From Epiperipatus broadwayi (lineage: Eukaryota > Onychophora > Udeonychophora > Euonychophora > Peripatidae): a stretch of 64,000 bases of DNA. The notes beneath the pieces are model-generated. The model searched no databases and was not told the origin of the DNA. It saw only the letters and a program-made list of their open reading frames with translations. Shown piece after piece: positions 60,739-64,000 of this stretch. The position numbers and the translations under genes were made by a program. How positions within the stretch are numbered: the first letter of the stretch is position 1; each line of letters begins with the position of its first letter. The stretch covers positions 1-64,000 of the forward strand of contig JAQFVV010006711.1 in NCBI GenBank assembly GCA_028023455.1. Direction: 5' to 3'.

Positions 60739-61674
60739 ATGACTGGAATTGTAAATCAATTCTTAAAAATCAGAACTTTTTCAGGGAGCTGTAATGAAGC
60801 ACCTTTACAATATGTGAAAAGTTTGGAGAGATACTTTAGTATTAATGTATTGACAGAAGAGGCAAAACTGGCAATAGCATGTAGTCATTTCTAAGGTGCA
60901 GCACAAGCATGGTGGGATTCACTGTTCACCCAACCTATAAATTTTGATGATTTTAAAGGAGCACTAATGAGCTGCTACTGGAGTGACGATTATCAGGAGG
61001 GGATTAAATATAAGGTGTCCCAGGAGAAATGTCCACCTGGAGAGCCTTATACACCCTTCTTTAGAAGACAGGTGGCCAGGTTAAGAGTCTTATCATCTGA
61101 CCCCCTATCTGAACTCCAGATTATTAGATTGATATGGCACAGCTTCCCAAGTTACATAGAAAGAATGCTAATTGGGACTGATTGTCGATCTATTGCGCAG
61201 GTTGCTGAACTACTAACAGCATATGATAGCTGCAGTGCATCAGCAACCAAGGAAGGAGGAGCAAAACAACCACAAAACAAACCTCCCTATAGAAGAGATG
61301 ATGGGCCTAGAATAGGAGCCATCAGATACAAAAGGAAAATACCTCCTCGAAATTATAACAACTATGACCCACTACCATGGTATCACCACCAAAGAAATGG
61401 GATACCACCATGGTTAAGGCAAAAAAGATATTCAACAGGCAATATATACAGCCCATTCCAAGCCCGTGTAATTAGGAGATAAAATAGTGATGATAACTTG
61501 CAGAAAGGTGTGGCTAGAAATGCAAGCCATCATGATGACGTATGGCCTGAAAAATGCCCAAAAATGGAACAAAATAGAAGTTCATCGCCTCAAAACAAAG
61601 AAAGATGCGATAGGAGAACTGATCATGATTATCAGTCTCCCAAACCAGGTTGTAGTTACAATACAGAACAATAA
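60739..61674 (+). pseudogene. LTR-retrotransposon gag pseudogene
   Basis: One frame of 312 codons is broken by in-frame TAA codons at 60892-60894 and 61480-61482 and closed by TAA at 61672-61674. The first part carries the retrotransposon gag core: LQYVKSLERYFSINVLTEEA, AAQAWWDSLF, then FFRRQVARLRVL and IWHSFPSYIERMLIG. This is the helical capsid-like region that assembles particles. The later part is basic and rich in proline, arginine and tyrosine (for example YKRKIPPRNYNNYDPLPWYH), as expected of an RNA-binding tail; no CCHC knuckle is seen. Composition is much less AT-rich than the neighbours. It is unrelated in sequence to the gag-like ORF at 45.7 kb. No pol gene or LTR pair could be found around it. 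With only two stops in 312 codons it is a fairly young relic; readthrough or domestication seems unlikely but was not excluded. Confidence 0.8.
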
Positions 61675-62420
61675 AATAAAGATAGCTGATGGAAAAAGTT
61701 TGTGAGTGGGATGTAGTGATGCATGAATTTGTGTTTTTCATGTTGAGGTGGGTGGATGATTGAGCAGAGCTGCTTGGATGCATTGTGTTTATGATGCTCT
61801 GAAGTATATGCTCGACACTATCCAGACATGGATGTTGAGCTCCGAGAGTAGTCCAGCAGTATGTATATATAGGCCTCATGTATAGGACTTGGTCTTATGA
61901 ATAGACAAAACGAATAAGCCCTTAAGACTCACAAAAGTTGAGCAAGGTTGGCTGAGTGCCAAATTGTTTTTTTTTCTGGCTCCTACTCTTAGTTGGATGA
62001 TCCCTCTAGGTACAAGAAAAATAGTGCTTAAAAATGAGATTATTTTGTTGTGATGTCATGGGGCAGTGCGTACTGGTAGTTTGTGCTTGGCCATCTACTT
62101 ATCCTGGCATTGGAGGCTATAGTTCATGTATTCACTTTTCCAGCTCATTTTACCATTTCATCAGCAAACCTAAAACCAATGGAAATGCAATAATGAGAAA
62201 TGATGTGTATTATATAGAATAACTTCATACTTCCAGGCGATTTCATCCCAAAATTTGGTGGGGGGGGGGTAATGAAACAAGCATGCTGTTTCACATGTGT
62301 ATGTATTCTAAAAACTATTTTACCCTCCCACCTTAAAAAAAAACAGCAGATGTATAAAAAAGTCGATCTTATATTTTTTCTAGAAAAATATAGCAAAAAG
62401 TTTAGTTTATGATGTTACAG
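61675..62420. other. Unidentified sequence downstream of gag relic
   Basis: Composition stays mixed to about 62.2 kb, so this may still be part of the gag element, but no pol motif is legible. A G10 run lies at about 62261-62270. Confidence 0.4.
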
Positions 62421-62831
62421 GAAAATCATTATTTTCTATAATTGAGAAAAGAGAATAATAAAGATAAATCATTATTGATTTTATAGTTTTAAATTACATT
62501 ATAATTTAAATATATCACTCGTATTTATTTAAAGCTGACTTTTTTTTTTATTATTATTATATTTTTAATTTTTGGAATTTAAAAACATGAATTATCTGTC
62601 CCACGAAAAATATTGTCCAATCCTTGGAAAATCATTATTTTCTATAATTGAGAAAAGAGAATAATAAAGATAAATCATTATTGATTTTATAATTTTAAAT
62701 TACATTATAATTTAAATATATCACTCGTATTTATTTAAAGCTGACTTTTTTTTTTATTATTATTATATTTTTAATTTTTGGAATTTAAAAACATGAATTA
62801 TCTGTCCCACGAAAAATATTGTCCAATCCTT
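62421..62831. repeat. 206-bp tandem duplication
   Basis: GAAAATCATTATTTTCTATA starts at 62421 and again at 62627. The two units are almost identical through to AATATTGTCCAATCCTT; I noticed one substitution (TATAGTTTT against TATAATTTT). This is a recent local duplication with no coding content. Confidence 0.9.
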
Positions 62832-63415
62832 AAAAAGAGGAAGGCAAATGAAAGCGGTAAGACAACTAAGATACGTGGGCTGAGCTGCTTAATCAATCCA
62901 AAGAGCAGAATATAAATAGTTAAGTTGGAAGTTCAGAGGCAGATTAGATTGATTTTTAAAGTAGATTTGGAAAAGAGACTGTGAAAAGATTTTGAAAGAG
63001 ATTTTAAAAAGGAGTTCACAAAATAAAGAAAAGTGAAGAGTCAATAGATTAAAATTTTCACCTAAGTGTTGCTTGACTGTTTAATCGACAGCTGATCTTA
63101 AGAAACCTTGGAATATAATATTTATAGCCACTGTTAATAATGGAAAAAGAAAACATTATTAAGGAAAACATAACAATGGAAGGCTAACGGTGACAGCTTT
63201 TTCTCTCCATTCCAAGCCATGGTCCTTTAAGATTTTCCTGGATAAACATTATAGAAAGAAAATAATGCCCATTCAGCTGAAATATGATGCCCCTTTTGAA
63301 GGTAGTCGCATCATGGATAAGAAGAAACAAACTGGATAAAATGAAGGTAATGATTTTATAAAAATGTTCGATACTATGTGCATTTATAAAAGACAAGAAA
63401 AAACAACTTTCTTAA
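62832..63415. other. AT-rich sequence, no gene seen
   Basis: Purine-rich near 62960-63050. Nothing recognised. Confidence 0.45.
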
Positions 63416-63650
63416 ATTAAAATTATATGTGTTTTTAAAAGTCAAACAAAACACCTTTATTATAAATAAAATAAAAATTATGAATAAATGTAGCTGCATG
63501 AAAATACGTTCGTTATTGGAAAATTATAAATGAAACTAAAATTATATGTGTTTTTAAAAGACAAACAAAATGTCTTTATTATAAATAAATAAAAAATTAT
63601 TAATAAAAATAGCTGCATAAAAAATATATTTTGTTGATAATAAATTGTAA
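63416..63650. repeat. 119-bp tandem repeat, about two units
   Basis: AAATTATATGTGTTTTTAAA recurs 119 bp apart (about 63419 and 63538). Each copy is followed by a CAAACAAAA block, CTTTATTATAAATAAA and TAGCTGCAT. A weaker earlier unit may begin near 63375. Confidence 0.75.
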
Positions 63651-64000
63651 ATGCTAGATGTCTTAAATGTCAATAATCAAAGGGTATTTTATTCAATACT
63701 TATACATGTTTAAAGAACTAAAAAAAAAACAAATATCTTTCTTATAATGAATTATGTGAAAATGCATTTCATTAATGATAAATATAAAAAAAATATCTAT
63801 AATCAATAGGCATTTTTAATAAGGATTGGCTTCTCATCTGTAGATATATTTGAATTAAGAAAAACTAAACACAATTACTTGTAACAATTTATATTACTAA
63901 TATACAAATAAGTATACCTAGAAGAGTCAGAAATACAGAGCTATTGCATATAATTCTAACTGGCTAATAAATAAAATGCTAGGAATTATCTTCATTATTA
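63651..64000. other. AT-rich sequence, no gene seen
   Basis: Nothing recognised to the window edge. Confidence 0.5.

Noticed and set aside
61514-61879. 121-codon minus-strand frame
   Set aside because: Overlaps the tail of the gag relic in antisense; no recognisable domain, and the plus strand explains the sequence better.
1-64000. CRISPR arrays, rRNA genes, bacterial operons
   Set aside because: No regularly spaced short repeats with unique spacers, no rRNA-like stretches, and no prokaryotic gene organisation were seen.

Overview
This window looks like a repeat-laden stretch of a metazoan nuclear genome, most likely an arthropod. It is very AT-rich, host coding exons are tiny and separated by introns of 6 to 12.5 kb, and most recognisable sequence is transposon-derived. 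No operons, Shine-Dalgarno sites, CRISPR arrays or rRNA genes are visible. The species cannot be named from the sequence. All calls come from reading the sequence by eye, without database searches.

The one host gene I can support lies on the minus strand between about 28.1 and 8.7 kb. It is the 5' part of a Cas-family focal-adhesion scaffold gene (p130Cas/BCAR1/NEDD9 type). Exon 1 (28074-28085) supplies only four codons (M-D-S-Q). Exon 2 (15254-15523) encodes the whole SH3 domain. Exon 3 (8744-8885) encodes YxxP motifs that begin the substrate domain. The three exons join in frame with consensus splice sites. The gene runs off the left edge with exon 3 ending in phase 1. Its introns hold decayed LINEs, a Penelope-like fragment, palindromic MITEs and short tRNA-derived SINEs.

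Region by region: 1-8.7 kb holds a long-TIR repeat, an RTE LINE relic (plus) and a CR1/Jockey-like LINE relic (minus). 8.7-28.1 kb is the Cas gene. 28.1-37.6 kb is its upstream side, with an inverted array of about 330-bp units into which a hAT MITE and a second element have inserted, a tRNA-derived SINE, and a foldback-like composite. 37.6-40.4 kb is a distinct, less AT-rich block with an unidentified 89-codon frame and a 90-bp tandem repeat, ending in a 500-N gap.

40.9-52.6 kb is the standout: an LTR retroelement with LTRs of about 4.2 kb. Between them is a tandemly repeated tRNA-Lys-like primer-binding region, one intact 569-aa coiled-coil gag-like ORF, a 36-codon remnant resembling the end of an integrase, and a polypurine tract. 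It resembles a large retrotransposon derivative (LARD) that kept only gag. A dead RTE LINE follows at 52.9-55.4 kb. The rest holds another SINE copy, a further 330-bp unit, a hAT element with an 8-bp TSD and internal minisatellite (59.1-60.0 kb), a gag pseudogene (60.7-61.7 kb) and two small tandem duplications.
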